From the NCBI RefSeq assembly GCF_902806685.2, contig NC_048541.1, positions 2,477,465 through 2,541,464 of the forward strand: 64,000 nucleotides of DNA, in the 5' to 3' direction. This document shows positions 43,795 to 54,944 of the stretch, piece after piece (the stretch's first letter is position 1; every line of letters begins with the position of its first letter). The notes below the pieces were generated by a model, which made no database searches, was not told where the DNA came from, and was given only the letters and a program-made list of their open reading frames with translations. Source of the stretch: Maniola hyperantus (lineage: Eukaryota > Arthropoda > Insecta > Lepidoptera > Nymphalidae). The position numbers and the translations under genes are program-made.

Positions 43795-44035
43795 ATGTTC
43801 ACTTGCTTGAACGGTAATGAAAACATCGAAATTCAACCAGAGAGTTCTTTTTAATGTTCTCAAAGGTGTGTCATAATATTGTGAAGACTACCATTCGCAC
43901 TTGGCCAGCGTCATATAAGCCAAGCCTAACCCTACCCTTCTCATCTAAAATAGCTTGTCTATAAATTTAAAAAAATACAGGTATGAGAGGAGACCCGTAC
44001 CCGTGTTCATGGCGTGGTGATGGGTTGATAATTGA
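43795..44035 (+). mobile_element. SINE family A, with small insertion
   Basis: 'acggtaatgaaaacatcgaa', 'gttctcaaaggtgtgtcata', 'ttcgcacttggccagcgtca', then about 50 extra bases before 'ggagacccgtacccgtgttc' and 'gtgatgggttgata'. Confidence 0.8.
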
Positions 44036-44085
44036 GATGTTGACTTATATTTCAAAAAATAATCATCTTCTCAATTCTCCGAAGA

Positions 44086-44285
44086 CCTGCCGACCAAACC
44101 ACCAGGTGAGCCGCCTGATGTTAAGTGATTACCGCCGCCCATGAACATTTGTAGCACCAGAAGAACCGCCATAGCTTTGTCAGCATTTCAGTAATTTGTT
44201 AATCCGCCCCTTGAATACCTAAGCCCATGTTGAAATCTAGTGGGAGCACCGTCGAATATAGTTGGACACAGAGTTCCACAGATGA
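44086..44285 (+). mobile_element. Dispersed repeat family N
   Basis: 'caccaggtgagccgcctgat', 'aagtgattaccgccgcccat', 'tttgtagcaccagaag', 'aatccgccccttgaatac' and 'tggacacagagttccacaga' are a well-known lepidopteran dispersed sequence. A fragment is at 50925-50990. Probably part of a LINE; I am not sure of the class. Confidence 0.7.
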
Positions 44286-44804
44286 TGATGATGTCTAACA
44301 TAAATAAACACTTCTATGGCCATGGCTCCCTCTTAAACATTTCTCGTTCGTCACAATAAGTATTAAGTTAAGTATAAAGAGTTTATACTCTGGGACCATT
44401 CTGACACCGAGATGTTTGTATTGCCAGGTACGGCGTAGTAGGAAACTTGAGCCCGAATCGCCATTTGTTTGTTTCCCAAATGACCAACTCTCGCTTTACA
44501 ATGCGCTCGTATTCCCAGGCCTTTGTTTCAGCCACGTTGACAACCTCAATCATTAAATTCGAATGTATAACCATGCCTACCATAGGCCGAAAACTCACTT
44601 AGATCTCGAATCTAGATATTATATTACAACATATTATGAGAACCTATGTATTTTATAATATATGCGTTTCTTTATTCCACCATAACTTCTAAATGCCCGA
44701 ATAGATTTGGATATATCGTTAGAATCCTTATACCATCCCTAGTGTGGCGCCACTTTCAAAAGTGAATTATTTTATTTTTATATCTTTTTGGCAGGGTAGT
44801 CACA
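44286..44804. other. No recognisable gene
   Basis: 44383-44598 holds a 71-codon minus-strand frame (with 'KAWEYERIVKRELVIWE') of fairly coding-like composition, but no splice borders or known family could be seen. Confidence 0.3.
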
Positions 44805-45238
44805 TTTTTTAGGGTTCCGTACCTCAAAAGGAAAAACGGAACCCTTATGGGATCACTTTGTTGTCTGTCTGTCTGTCTGGCTGTCTGTCAATAAACCTAC
44901 AGGGTACTTCCCGTTGACCTAGAATCATGAAATTTGGCAGGTAGGTAGATCTTATAGCTGACATTTGGGGAAAAATCTGAAATTTAGGCTTACATCACAC
45001 AAAAAATAAATAAATTGTGGTCATGAACTAATAATTAGTATTTTCAATTTTCTAAGTAAATAACTATATCAAGTGGGGTATCATATAAAAGGTCTTCACC
45101 TGTGCATTCTTAAACAGATTTTTATTTATTTTTATGTATCATAGTTTTTGAATTATCCTGCAAAATGTCGAAAAAATACGACTGTAGTACGCAACCCTCA
45201 TTGCGCGAGCCTGACTCGCACTTGGCCGGTTTTTTTTT
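44805..45238 (-). repeat. Family D, near full length
   Basis: Starts 'ttttttagggttccgtacct', has 'caaaaggaaaaacggaaccc', a GTCT block (44864-44888), 'ttgacctagaatcatgaaat', 'caagtggggtatcatataaa' and ends 'gactcgcacttggccggttt'. This copy shows both family ends. Confidence 0.85.
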
Positions 45239-46070
45239 AATGAGAGCTTGTGTTGTATGTCGACAACTACCGTATCCGCTTCAAAATTATAGAGGATATT
45301 TTTCTCAAGTATTTGTATTTATTGGTATGTTTAAGTTGATAATGCCGTTGTATAGTTTCTCAATTTGAACCCAGCTTTTATAAAGATAATAATACATATT
45401 ATTACTCCGTATTACTTAGCCGCTACTGTATCGCATTAACATTATGCGTCTTTAACTTATAAGTTATAAATAAATAATATAAAACTCCGATCAAATTACA
45501 ATAATACTTGACATAAATTACATATAACATGTAGGTATGCATGCTAGTAACTTTTCATAGTCAGGAAGCAATATAGTTTTTATTCATTTTATAGTATAAT
45601 AATTTGTGCATAGCGCCATAAATAACTGGATAGGTATAACTGTAACACGATAATGATATTTAAATAGTATCTCTGAATACTTATTTACCATTGAAAATAA
45701 ACATAAATTCCATAACTTTATAGCCTATATTATATAATTACATACATTATCATGTATGAGATTTTGACATATTTATTAAATATATCTATTATAAATAATA
45801 TCGCATTAGGAATGCATAAGAAAAAAAAATTCAAAATTAAACATTTATGCATGACTTTACAAACAAACCGTAGCGACTGCTTTTGTTACGATAAAATTAC
45901 ATTGGATAATGTATTTTACTATCAGCATTGTACAATCACCTCTGAGTCATAGAAATCTTGATTTTGTTGAAAAACTTTTAAGACTATCTTTGAAAGCATT
46001 CTACTCGTATATACTTACTAAAAAAACTTTTGCTTGATTGCTGTGACAACTAATTAGTAGGTAGTCTTCT
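45239..46070. other. No recognisable feature
   Basis: Very AT-rich; the 66-codon frame at 45752-45952 is low complexity. Confidence 0.4.
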
Positions 46071-46249
46071 TCTCTATATATAAAAATGAATCGCTAAATG
46101 TGTTGCTGATCGCAAATCTCGAGAAGAGCTGAACCGATTTCGCTAATTCTTTTTTCATAATATTCCTTGAAGTACGGGGATGGTTCTTACGGAGAGATCC
46201 TGAATAAGAATCGACTGTTAGGCGGTACGAAGTTCGCCGGGGCAGCTAG
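46071..46249 (+). mobile_element. Short Helitron, second copy of the 30930 family
   Basis: 'tctctatatataaaaatgaa' at 46071, CTAG at 46246-46249 before T. Differs from 30930-31114 mainly by a few substitutions and a small deletion near 46195. Confidence 0.85.
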
Positions 46250-46282
46250 TTTTTAATAAATTTTTAAAAATTTAATAAATTT

Positions 46283-46620
46283 GACGACCTCCCTGGCGCA
46301 GTGGTGAGCGCTGTGATCTTAATAGTGGGAGGTCCCGGGTTCGATTCCTGGCAGGGGTTTGGAATTTTATAATTTCTAAATTTCTGGTCTGGTCTGGTGG
46401 AAGGCTTCAGCCGTGGCTAGTTACCACCTTACCGGCAAAGCCGTGCCACCAAGCGATTTAGCGTTCCGGTACGATGCCGTGTAGAAACCAAAGGGGTATG
46501 GGTTTAATAAAAACTGCCATACCCCTTCCAGGTTAGCCCGCTATCATCTTAGACTGCATCATCACTTACTACCAGGTGAGATTGCAGTCAAGGGCTAACT
46601 TGTTTCTGAATAAAAAAAAT
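46283..46620 (+). mobile_element. SINE family B, near full length
   Basis: tRNA-like head: 'tggcgcagtggtgagcgctg' (box A) and 'cccgggttcgattcctggca' (box B). Body: 'ctggtctggtctggtggaag', 'tggctagttaccaccttacc', 'aaccaaaggggtatgggttt', 'gcagtcaagggctaacttgt', then an A-rich tail at 46610-46619. The other copies at 27368 and 63568 lack the head. Confidence 0.9.
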
Positions 46621-47440
46621 GTTTTCGACTCCCAAGTGTGTCATGCTACGAGAGCTATTTGAAGTGGAGTAAAATGCGTTAACCAGAAAGGCGAGGGCAC
46701 TCTACTACAAAATGCGTTGCTTGAAATCTTTCTCAGCTATTGATGGTACTAAACAATTTTTTACAACCATATTTACAAGTCTTTCAACACCGTTGACTAC
46801 CGCACCGGCAATTTACAGTCAGCGTTGAACTCACGCGATCGAATGCAAATTGGGGCCTTAGAGCGTTGCACCTCGGACGCAGACATACGCTCAAGTTTGA
46901 AGGCGTGAGCTGGCACAAAACCTGCAGTATAATGATAGTATCCACTCGGTCTCAACTCTCAAGTCTCAACTACGTGGGCGAGAGGGCTAATTTATAAAAC
47001 GCTGGCCGCATATGAAGCTGTTATGACCACGTTATGACTCTCGAGCTCGAGAGCTTAGTCTGGTAGGTATTTTATGTTGGAACTTTTTTTCAAGTTTTAT
47101 ATTTTCTTGGTCGGATTCCTCGGGCTTCTTAACGTAATTGGTATTAATGCGTTTACATAAATATTGAGCTTTACTGCAATTAAAGGTCATACAACTATTG
47201 ATTTTATATTTATTGTGTACTAGCGTTTGCTGGATTTTCCCTGATGCTCTTCAAAATATTATAAGTACTTTTTGCTTTTAATTTTCAACTTAAAATGGTG
47301 GGTTTTACTTTTTTCCTGAGTCACGTGTCAAATGTTAAACAAGTGCAAATGTGTAAAACCAGACATAGATACCTATACCATTCAGAAATATGTACAATAT
47401 CCGGCAGGAAATATTGTACTTAAAAAGAGATAGCGGTTTC
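46621..47440. other. No recognisable gene
   Basis: Mixed composition; no repeat partner or frame of note. Confidence 0.4.
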
Positions 47441-47518
47441 GTAGAGCGTTGTTTCTGTCGTCGAGACCGACAATATGTCATATAGGTATGAGTGACAGAG
47501 ACAACGCTCTACGAAGCC
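47441..47518. mobile_element. Small foldback element, family F
   Basis: 'cgtagagcgttgtttctgtc' is mirrored by 'gacagagacaacgctctacg'. The spacer 'gagaccgacaatatgtcata' matches that at 27145. The two copies also share the following 'aagccgaaatctcatt'. Confidence 0.85.
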
Positions 47519-47599
47519 GAAATCTCATTCAATACACACAATCGATCGATCGGTCGATGTACAATATTTCTTGCCGGCTAATGTACCAATATACGTTAC

Positions 47600-47734
47600 T
47601 TACCGCCGTACTCAGAGTCGCTAATCATTACTTAAGATTAAGTTAATACGAGACAGATTTGTGTGAAAGATATATCTCTGTTTCGTTTTAACTAAGCTTA
47701 AGTAACGATTAAGAGACTCTGAGTACGGCTGTAA
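47600..47734. mobile_element. MITE with ~60-nt inverted arms
   Basis: 'taccgccgtactcagagtcg' and 'cattacttaagattaagtta' on the left are mirrored by 'taactaagcttaagtaacga' and 'gactctgagtacggctgta' on the right, leaving a short spacer near 47660. Bases at both ends allow a TTA/TAA duplication. Confidence 0.8.
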
Positions 47735-48365
47735 TCCATTAATTTACTAAACGTGTGTATCCATCAGCAATCAAAGTTTTTTACAAACTCAGATATTGGT
47801 TGACACTCTCGATGTTTGTGAGCGCAACAAACCAGATAAACAAATGATATTGAAATGTTTACCTCAGTCCTCAACCCTTTGCAAACTTGGGCAATAACAT
47901 TTTATGCAACTCCACCAGAGTCTCCACAACAAAAGACCCCTTCGAACTCAAACAATTCTTACTAAACTTTCTAGATACGACGGTTCTTCTTTAACTGGCT
48001 GTATAACTTGCTCTAGAGTCTAGGCAATAAAGGGAAACTAGCGCCTTGAGATTTACTTCCCGTGCCGGTTTTAACTGCTATTGCAATCTTACGGTTACTT
48101 GCCGCTGTTAATTTCTGATTGGCTTTACGTTTTTAGCCTTTCATTAAAAGTCTTTTTATTAGTCTCTTGTTGCATAATAAAAATGTTTAGTTCTTTGACT
48201 TTGTCTTTCTCTTTATGGAAGTAAATAAAGGACTGAGTTTGATTTTATTGTACAAATTGCTCTATAGTCGTGGCCTTTAGACTGAAGCTTCGAAGGTATC
48301 AACTTTTTGCATCGACAGTTAGTAGCAATGATCAGACCATCTACTTGTATGTACCTACTTTTACC
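47735..48365. other. No recognisable feature
   Basis: AT-rich, no frame or repeat match. Confidence 0.4.
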
Positions 48366-48690
48366 AATCATCATCATGATCAACCCATCGCCGGCTCACT
48401 ACAGAGCACGGGTCTCCCCTCAGAGTGAGATGGGCTTTGGCTATAGTCTACCACGCTTGCCAAGTGCAGATTGGCAGACTTCACACACCTTTGAAGAACA
48501 TTATGGAGAACTCTCAGGCATGTAGGTTTCCTCACGGTGTTTTCCTTCACCATTGAATCACGTGATATTTTAATTACTTAAAAACGCAGATAACCCCGAA
48601 AAGTTAGAGGTGCGTGCCCGTGATCTAACCCCCGACCTTCGATTGGAAGGCGGACGTTCTAACCACTAGGCTACCACAGCTTTTACCAAT
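48366..48690 (-). mobile_element. tRNA-derived SINE, family A, full length
   Basis: On the minus strand: the head 'tggtagcctagtggttagaa' (box A) and 'gggggttagatcacgggcac' (box B), body 'gcacctctaacttttcgggg', 'atggtgaaggaaaacaccgt', 'ctgccaatctgcacttggca', 'ctgtagtgagccggcgatgg' and an ATC/GAT-rich tail. This copy defines the family. The plus-strand frame at 48307-48525 is its shadow. Confidence 0.9.
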
Positions 48691-49171
48691 ACTTACTACT
48701 TTATTCAAAGGACGTTAGTTTCCTACTTTGGTATAATGTAACTGGCTTAAAATTATTTTGTATTTTTCTGTAGAGTTCATAAAAAGTTACATGAAGTCCC
48801 TTTGTACTACTACCTACTCCTTAGGTTCAAATAGGTACCAAGTCTACCTTCTTAGCATTACTCTCATCGTCTCTGTTGCAATAAACATAAGTTCTATAAT
48901 CGTTTCTTTCTAATTTCATGTCGTTGTCTGTAACTACGAGAAGCATAATGATAGTATAATTATTATAAAATGCAAGAGTGAACTGAATGCATTCGTTCGA
49001 GGTCCGGCGGCGGTCATCGCACCCTTGGTTCCAACATGGATGTAATATTTTGCTGATTCTGTTTTGTATCAACCCTTATCGTTGCCTCGGCTTTGCACGA
49101 ATGGTTTTATGTACTCGTATTACTTATTATTGATTTTCTTCTTTTTCCTTAACATTAATTTACCACAGTCG
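48691..49171. other. No recognisable feature
   Basis: AT-rich. 49073-49110 ('gttgcctcggctttgcacga') may be a Helitron end remnant. Confidence 0.35.
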
Positions 49172-49248
49172 TTAAAAACAGCATTTTGATAACCATACCT
49201 AGTCTACCTACTAAAATTGTGGTATGTTTATCAAAATGCTGTTTTTAA
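49172..49248. repeat. Hairpin with 28-bp stem and 21-nt loop
   Basis: 49172-49199 pairs with 49221-49248 with one mismatch. The arms are 'ttaaaaacagcattttgata' plus 'accatacc' and complement. Length and loop size are like a pre-miRNA, but the stem is too perfect and AT-rich to decide between this and a small foldback element. Confidence 0.7.
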
Positions 49249-49421
49249 GTCTTCGTTTAAATCAAGTATATCTTCTGCATCCTTATCACGCGTAGTTATC
49301 AGGTTATCAGATGGTCCCATTTCTTTCTTTCGTTTGTAACATCGATATCATAGGGTGTCCTTGATTTATTACTTCTTGACTTTTTACTTATCAAAAGCGA
49401 CTGTGGAATGTGGATCACACT

Positions 49422-49523
49422 TTCTTTAGAGGACGATTCAGACGACATGTGTCAACACAACCTTAAAATGCATTGCATAAAGGTTGAATATGACATATGT
49501 TGTATGAATCATCCTCTAAAGAA
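49422..49523. mobile_element. Foldback element, ~45-nt arms
   Basis: 'ttctttagaggacgattcag' at 49422 is mirrored by 'gaatcatcctctaaagaa' ending at 49523. Inner arms also pair ('acaaccttaa' with 'aaggttgaat'), around a central 'atgcattgcat' palindrome. No coding capacity. Confidence 0.8.
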
Positions 49524-49589
49524 GCCCCTATCTTGACTATGGATTCCAATGTTAGTATTCAACACGTCATGTCAAAATCTGTTTCCATT

Positions 49590-49830
49590 ATGTTTGAGGT
49601 GCAATGCCTCGCTCGTCCGAGTCGCGGTCGGGTGACGGCGATGCTTATCGGCCGACAATTAAAACGTATCGCGACCTGTTGCTTCTTCCCCTTTTGCCCC
49701 TCTTCCGCTCCATTGGATTCTCGAACACTTTCAATTGGGATTTATGGAGTCTTGTTTTTATTTTCCAATTTTTGGCCATTAACGACCGGGCGACCGGTAA
49801 CCCCATTGAAGTTTTATACAAGCGTTGAGG
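49590..49830. promoter_or_regulatory. Candidate conserved non-coding element
   Basis: A complex, GC-moderate block of single-copy sequence with homeodomain-like cores ('cgacaattaaaacg', 'caattgggatttatgg', 'ggccattaacgacc'). Three overlapping frames (up to 125 codons) are open, but they lie on both strands and none is recognisable, so a conserved regulatory element is as likely as an exon. Confidence 0.25.
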
Positions 49831-50129
49831 TATTGTCGTGCTTAACATACATAAGTACCTGTACCTATTCATGATCTCTGTTTATGAAAAGTGAAAACAA
49901 CTATTGAATGGTCGATCGTTGAATGGGTGGCTTTGTTACCGTCTATGATTTCGTAATAGTTTTCTGTTATAAATAGAAGATGTCATAACGTATAGAGTTT
50001 ATAAACAAACACGCCTACTCGAATGTTGAACAACACATACGATCTCGATAGCGGCACGTGCTTTTCAATAAAAACTTTGGAGGTCAAGTGTAGTAGGTAT
50101 TTATATCGGAACGAGTCTAGGTGCCGCGT

Positions 50130-50760
50130 CTACGGGGCGGTCATTAACTGGGTCGCGGGGACAAGGACCCCAGCCCCCGTCGAGGGGGAAACTAGGGGTG
50201 GCTGGAGGTTTCGCTTTCTCCCTCGGATTTTCTCGTCGGCGCTCGTCTGCCGTCGGTTTCCGCGAAACACCCCGATCTTCCCGCGAACTGGTTTCGAGCG
50301 CGTTCGCGATAAATGTTTACTCTTCGCGCTCTCGATGCGGGCGTCCACCTCGAGGGGATTAATTTAGAAGTTCTCGAGCATTAATTCTTGTTGAGCAGTT
50401 TTCCCTTTTTGCGGCGGGGCGAGAAAACGCGGTGAGACCGGCCCGACGGAACGATTATGCCGTGATTTTTCGTAAACGGACGCGCGAGAATTGAACCCTA
50501 TGCGAAGGTGACTTTGCGAGTTCACCGCAAGGGCGGCGAACAAATGTATAAATATTTATTATGCAAATCCGATGTAATGAGGCGGCCACGACATCGACCT
50601 GCGCGCAGGAAACGAGTGTCAGCTTCCCAAAGTATCGAGGGCGCTGACGAATCAATGATTATAATTATTACGAAGAGGTTATTGCACGTTGTAAAATAAT
50701 AATTGGACAGCATAATCGGTCAATGACATTTGAGTGTTCGATGCATGACCTTTGCGAATG
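50130..50760. promoter_or_regulatory. GC-rich unique island, best regulatory-element candidate
   Basis: A long block of GC- and CpG-rich sequence with no repeat partner in the window. It contains GGATTA at 50356-50361, 'gagcattaattcttg' near 50380, the octamer ATGCAAAT (50561-50568) beside 'aaatatttatt', and 'gattataattattacg' near 50658. Overlapping frames up to 114 codons on both strands are what GC-rich DNA gives by chance. It could be a promoter, an enhancer or an unrecognised exon cluster; I favour a conserved regulatory element. Confidence 0.35.
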
Positions 50761-52444
50761 GCGTAATTATTTAAACTTGCAGTTTGTCTTAAGGATTCAT
50801 AGTTCTATGAATCTTTCTATTATCCTCGAAAGGATGTTTATTTAAATTATATACGGCGAGATTTTTAGCTAAGTATCTTTGTTACTTTTTAATAATAATT
50901 AATCGGACAGAAATTTGTTGGTCCGTCCTTTGAATAACTCCATGCTGTAATCTAACGGGAACACCGCCGAAGGGGGTTGATTTTTCAGTTTGTATGTGTG
51001 GTGATTAAAAGAAAAATAACCACGTTTCGGAATCTAGATGAGCGGAGCTCGAGCAAAGCAAGAAAACATCAGCATACGTGACGACGAAATAAATTCATTA
51101 CAGGTATATCTAAGCAAAGAGCAAAGTAAGTAGGTAGGCTTTATGGAGCTCCACCTAAGCTTTCTCCTCTAAAAACTATTTCCTAAGTTTGCTTAGACAA
51201 ATCTAGGTGCGCCTATGTTTCCGATTTCGACTATAACATATTATCATATACCTAGTTGCAGTTAGGTATAGCTAGTGGCACTTAATCACATCTAATTTGC
51301 AATAGCGTTTTGATTTATGCTCGCCCTCGTGGTGATTTACATAGAGATCGCGGCCGCAACTGGGACTTGCGAAATTAATAAATCATGATTTATTTGCATT
51401 TCATATCCCCGCCGAACTGGGTTATGACAGACGCTAAAGTTATTCCAAATACAAAAACAAAAACGTTGGTATAGGTTAAGGCGTAGGGTAAACACAAAGC
51501 GCGACGGCACTAACGATATTTCACGTAAAAAAGTTGTATGAGTGGCTGTGTCGGAGCGCATGGGCCGTTGCTTGGTTTAATGTGAGCCGTCCTCCGCTAT
51601 CCCAGTCGCCACTCGCCAGTAAAGCAAGTTCAAGTCATATCAACCATCTGATCAATTATATGCTTTAAAATGACATCTCATTTATTTTTCACGTTAATAG
51701 TACGTTGCTGGGTGACAGAAATTACATCTCGGGTCTGCGCATAAGTCCTGTTCTCTCATGCTATGCGGAAAACGATAAGTTGACAAACCAACCCTGCAAT
51801 AGCATAGACATTAGACACCACTTACCGATCGCACCACACTTCATACCACCACACAGATCGATAAATTGTTTACTCTCCACGTACCTACAAGGTTAAGCGG
51901 TGTTTTTACAAGATAATATCTGTAAGACAGTTCCTTGTAATCGTATGATTAACTGAAGTAGGTACGTCAAACTGCAGCAGTGCGGCTTCTATTACGTGCC
52001 TTTGTATGTGCTTGTATTACAACTTCTAGGAGCCGCGTTGGCAACGGCACACATTATCGTTGCGCGTCTTGTTTGTCCAAGCTTTTAATTCTCTGCACCC
52101 TTTTATGCGTTTTCTTGGGAATGTAGAGATGAAGTAAGGCGCGAGTGAAGTTAGTGCTCAACCCTACAGTTGCCAACCAGCGTGCTCCCAACACTTGTCG
52201 CTTATACGCGTTATACTGTTTAGGATAGTACTGTAAATAGCAAAATACAATAGAAAATTCGAGTCCGCTTAAGCCCAATTTCTGCTTATTGTCTTGTATT
52301 TTCTAGGACGTCCGTCTTGCGTATGAACTTTAAACCGACAGCCCTTGACAGACAGACTTTTCTCCCAAATCTGCCGCTGGATTTGGAAACTTAAAAAAAA
52401 AGAATTTGAATTCTGATTTCGGACATATTATTATTTAAGTACTA
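50761..52444. other. No gene; family N fragment at 50925-50990
   Basis: 'tccgtcctttgaataactcc' with 'taatctaacgggaacaccgc' at 50930-50975 is a family N fragment. The rest is unique-looking, with short unrecognised frames (51337-51561, 51705-51896, 52054-52278). Confidence 0.4.
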
Positions 52445-52500
52445 TAATATAATAATAATAAATAAATCTTTATTTTCAGATAAAAATCCAGAGTTATACA
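52445..52500 (-). mobile_element. LINE/SINE 3' tail
   Basis: 'ataataataaataaatcttt' followed by 'attttcagataaaaatccag' is the typical reversed 3' end of a lepidopteran retroposon with an (AAT)n tail. The rest of the element is not recognisable. Confidence 0.45.
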
Positions 52501-52886
52501 ATATAATAAAATAACGTTTAGATGAAATTAAATTAAAATAAAATAAATAGCCAAAAGTAATTTTTTGCAAATTAATTAGGTATATAAAGTAAAATAAAAT
52601 AAGATTATTTAAGTCAAAATTGCACACTATAGAAGGTGTGCTGAGCTATTTTCTATTCGCATTTCGATGTGTCATGATCCAATGTGCTACCATTGGACTA
52701 CGTAGATCCAGGCCTATGTATAGTATAGTAGTCTCCAAGAACCTTTATTGTATTTCATTTTTTCTATAATGGAACCTGAAATGTAAGCACCAGTGGGTTC
52801 CTCGAAATAAAGTCAGTTTTCTAGTTAATTTGTTCATTCGATTCCTGCGCGTATTGGTACAATATTCTACAATATTGTATAGTACC

Positions 52887-52998
52887 TACGCGACAAGTAG
52901 AAATGGCAATACGGGTGGTGGTGCGGGATAGTGACGTGCGGGTGTGCGGGGCGTCCCCCCGCCTGATACCTCGATTGCTATCTCAACCTGACGCGTAC
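52887..52998. mobile_element. GC-core MITE, family E
   Basis: 'ctacgcgacaagtagaaatg' and 'gcaatacgggtggtgg' on the left are mirrored by 'cctcgattgctatctcaacc' and 'tgacgcgtac' on the right. The GC-rich centre has 'gcgggtgtgcggggcgtccc'. Confidence 0.8.
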
Positions 52999-53317
52999 GT
53001 TAGATCCACAAAGATCGTTACCTTCGATCGTTATCTTTAGCTGTTATCGCTATCGGTGCTACCGTAGACGTGTTTGTTATTGGCCTTATGGTTTAAGAAG
53101 ACTTCGCCCTAATAAAAACTTAAATAAGTGTTGATAATCTCATTAAAAATAAAATATATATAAATCTGATTATATCGAGCTGTGATTTATCGTCGTAATA
53201 TATCTCGATATCGATGTAAAACTCCGTCCTCCTTTGTGCTCGCGGCGATTAATCAGCGCGGAACAGCGCGGCTGTCGTAAGTGTGCGAACACGAATATTG
53301 ACTCTATAGATGTGTCA

Positions 53318-53760
53318 AGAGCGGTGGTGGCCTAGTGGTAAGATGTCGTCCTACTATTCGGTGGGTCGGGGTTTGATCCTCTGACTTTTCGTAGTTCTGT
53401 GCGTTTTAAGCAATACTGTATTTGCCTATGCCAAACATAAATTATTTCTCAGTGATCTTCCAAAATACGTAAAATCCACGTCCTTTGTTTCTTTTAAGTG
53501 TAATAACCATTTTTAATTTTCGATTGAACTGAAACATCACGTCAAATCATTGTGGCGTCACATGCTAGTATTTCATACATGTCAAACACCGGATTAAATA
53601 TCACAGTGAAGGAAAACATCGTGAGGAAGCCAGCATGCCTGATTCTCCATAATGTACTCAAAGGTATGTGAACTGTGAAGTCTGCCAATGTCCACTTGGC
53701 CAGCGTAGTGAGTCGACTCACAGTATTGAGTCGGCGATATGTCGGCGGATGATGATGTGA
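53318..53760 (+). mobile_element. SINE family A with internal insertion
   Basis: The head 'gcggtggtggcctagtggta' (box A) and 'cggggtttgatcctctgac' (box B) are at 53318-53385. The body resumes at about 53592 ('aaatatcacagtgaaggaaa') and ends with a (GAT)n tail at 53745-53760. About 180 unrelated bases (53414-53591) separate the parts. A GC-rich patch with 'gcgattaatcagcgcgg' lies just upstream (53240-53270). Confidence 0.75.
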
Positions 53761-54120
53761 TGCGCCATTGTCCCTAAAACATCTTCTCTTCCTGGACATG
53801 TTTTCGCACTTAATCAACTCGCTATAAAAAATCCAGAACTTAGCTACCGTTGCCATGTCACTAAATACCTATTTTAAATAGCAAGTATAACCGCCTATCA
53901 TGGACCTAACTCAACTTATTAAGTGAAAAAACGAGCATTTCTGTTTGAAAAAAAATCATTTTTTGTATAAAGGCCTCCTAAACAAAATGCGCCTGTCACC
54001 TCCAGTGTCTCTATTAATACGGTTCGTCTACGTCGGATGACGCGTTTGGCCAATAGTAGTGGCGTGGCGTAGGTCAGTGATCGCGAAACGTTGATTGTCC
54101 GCACTCCGCACTGGCGACTA

Positions 54121-54702
54121 TAGGGCTTGAAAATCAGATTATTTTTCAGCTCCGGAGTTTTCGATGCTAGGCGTTCCAAGTCCGGAGTTCCGGAGTTTCG
54201 AAATTTTGTTGAAAAAATTTAATGTGATTAAATAATGAACTGTAAAAAAAAGGAATGAACTATACTGAGTTATCAAATAAAATAAATAATACATACTTCT
54301 AAATGAATTGGATTTAAATATTTCTTGCGCTTAAATCAATAGTCAAGTTTGTCAAACATGAAATAAAACAAATCAAAAATATAAAATTTGACTAGGTACT
54401 GTTTATGTAACCGCTGAAAAAGCTCTACTTTTTTCTAAAAATCACTTCACTGCCATATACCTACTCATCTATGTCAATATGTGTGTATGTTATGTTAATG
54501 TTGTATTTATTTTTGTGCCAAATAAATTTATCTTATCTTATCTTATCACTTGCCAGCAAATCTGAGTGCACGTATGCGCTAGTCTATAAATTGAAAAAAA
54601 AATGCAGGTTGTGTTTAAGACATTTCCGGTTTTAAAACGAACCTGTATTCTTTGGAAACTCCGGAGTTACACCAAAATCAGAATTCCGGAGCTCAAGCCC
54701 TA
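54121..54702. mobile_element. Possible hAT-like element, degraded
   Basis: 'tagggcttgaaaatcaga' and 'cagctccggagttt' at the left are mirrored by 'aaactccggagtta' and 'gagctcaagcccta' at the right. Outside are CTGGCGAC (54111-54118) and GTGGTGAC (54703-54710), which could be a decayed 8-bp duplication. The interior holds a LINE tail ((CTTAT)n at 54530-54546) and a family M SINE fragment (54545-54605) inserted later. The 86-codon minus frame at its left is incidental. Confidence 0.55.
54530..54605 (+). mobile_element. LINE tail (CTTAT)n followed by a SINE M fragment
   Basis: 'aaataaatttatcttatctt' ends a LINE; 'cacttgccagcaaatctgag' and 'gcgctagtctataaattga' belong to family M (compare 59720-59780). 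Confidence 0.6.
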
Positions 54703-54944
54703 GTGGTGACCGACCGACGATTGCCACCGTCTCTCCTCTCGGCGGCAATGCATATCATATTTCTGTACCTATAGATACGTACCTATATACATACATATCT
54801 ATGTTAGTCAGGATCCAATTTGTACCAACCTGCGTGGGATACTTGTGTGTACAGGAACATATACCTAAAGCTACCTATCGAATCACGCTATTCCTACTAG
54901 ATCTAGTCACGCATGCCCTGATGCTGCTTTTTATACCAAACTAG

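Noticed and set aside
44383..44598. 71-codon minus-strand frame with coding-like composition
   Set aside because: No known family and no splice borders; kept only as a note in the gap entry.
49497..49874. 125-codon plus-strand frame overlapping a 74-codon plus and a 75-codon minus frame
   Set aside because: Three overlapping frames on both strands with no recognisable product; it starts inside a foldback element.
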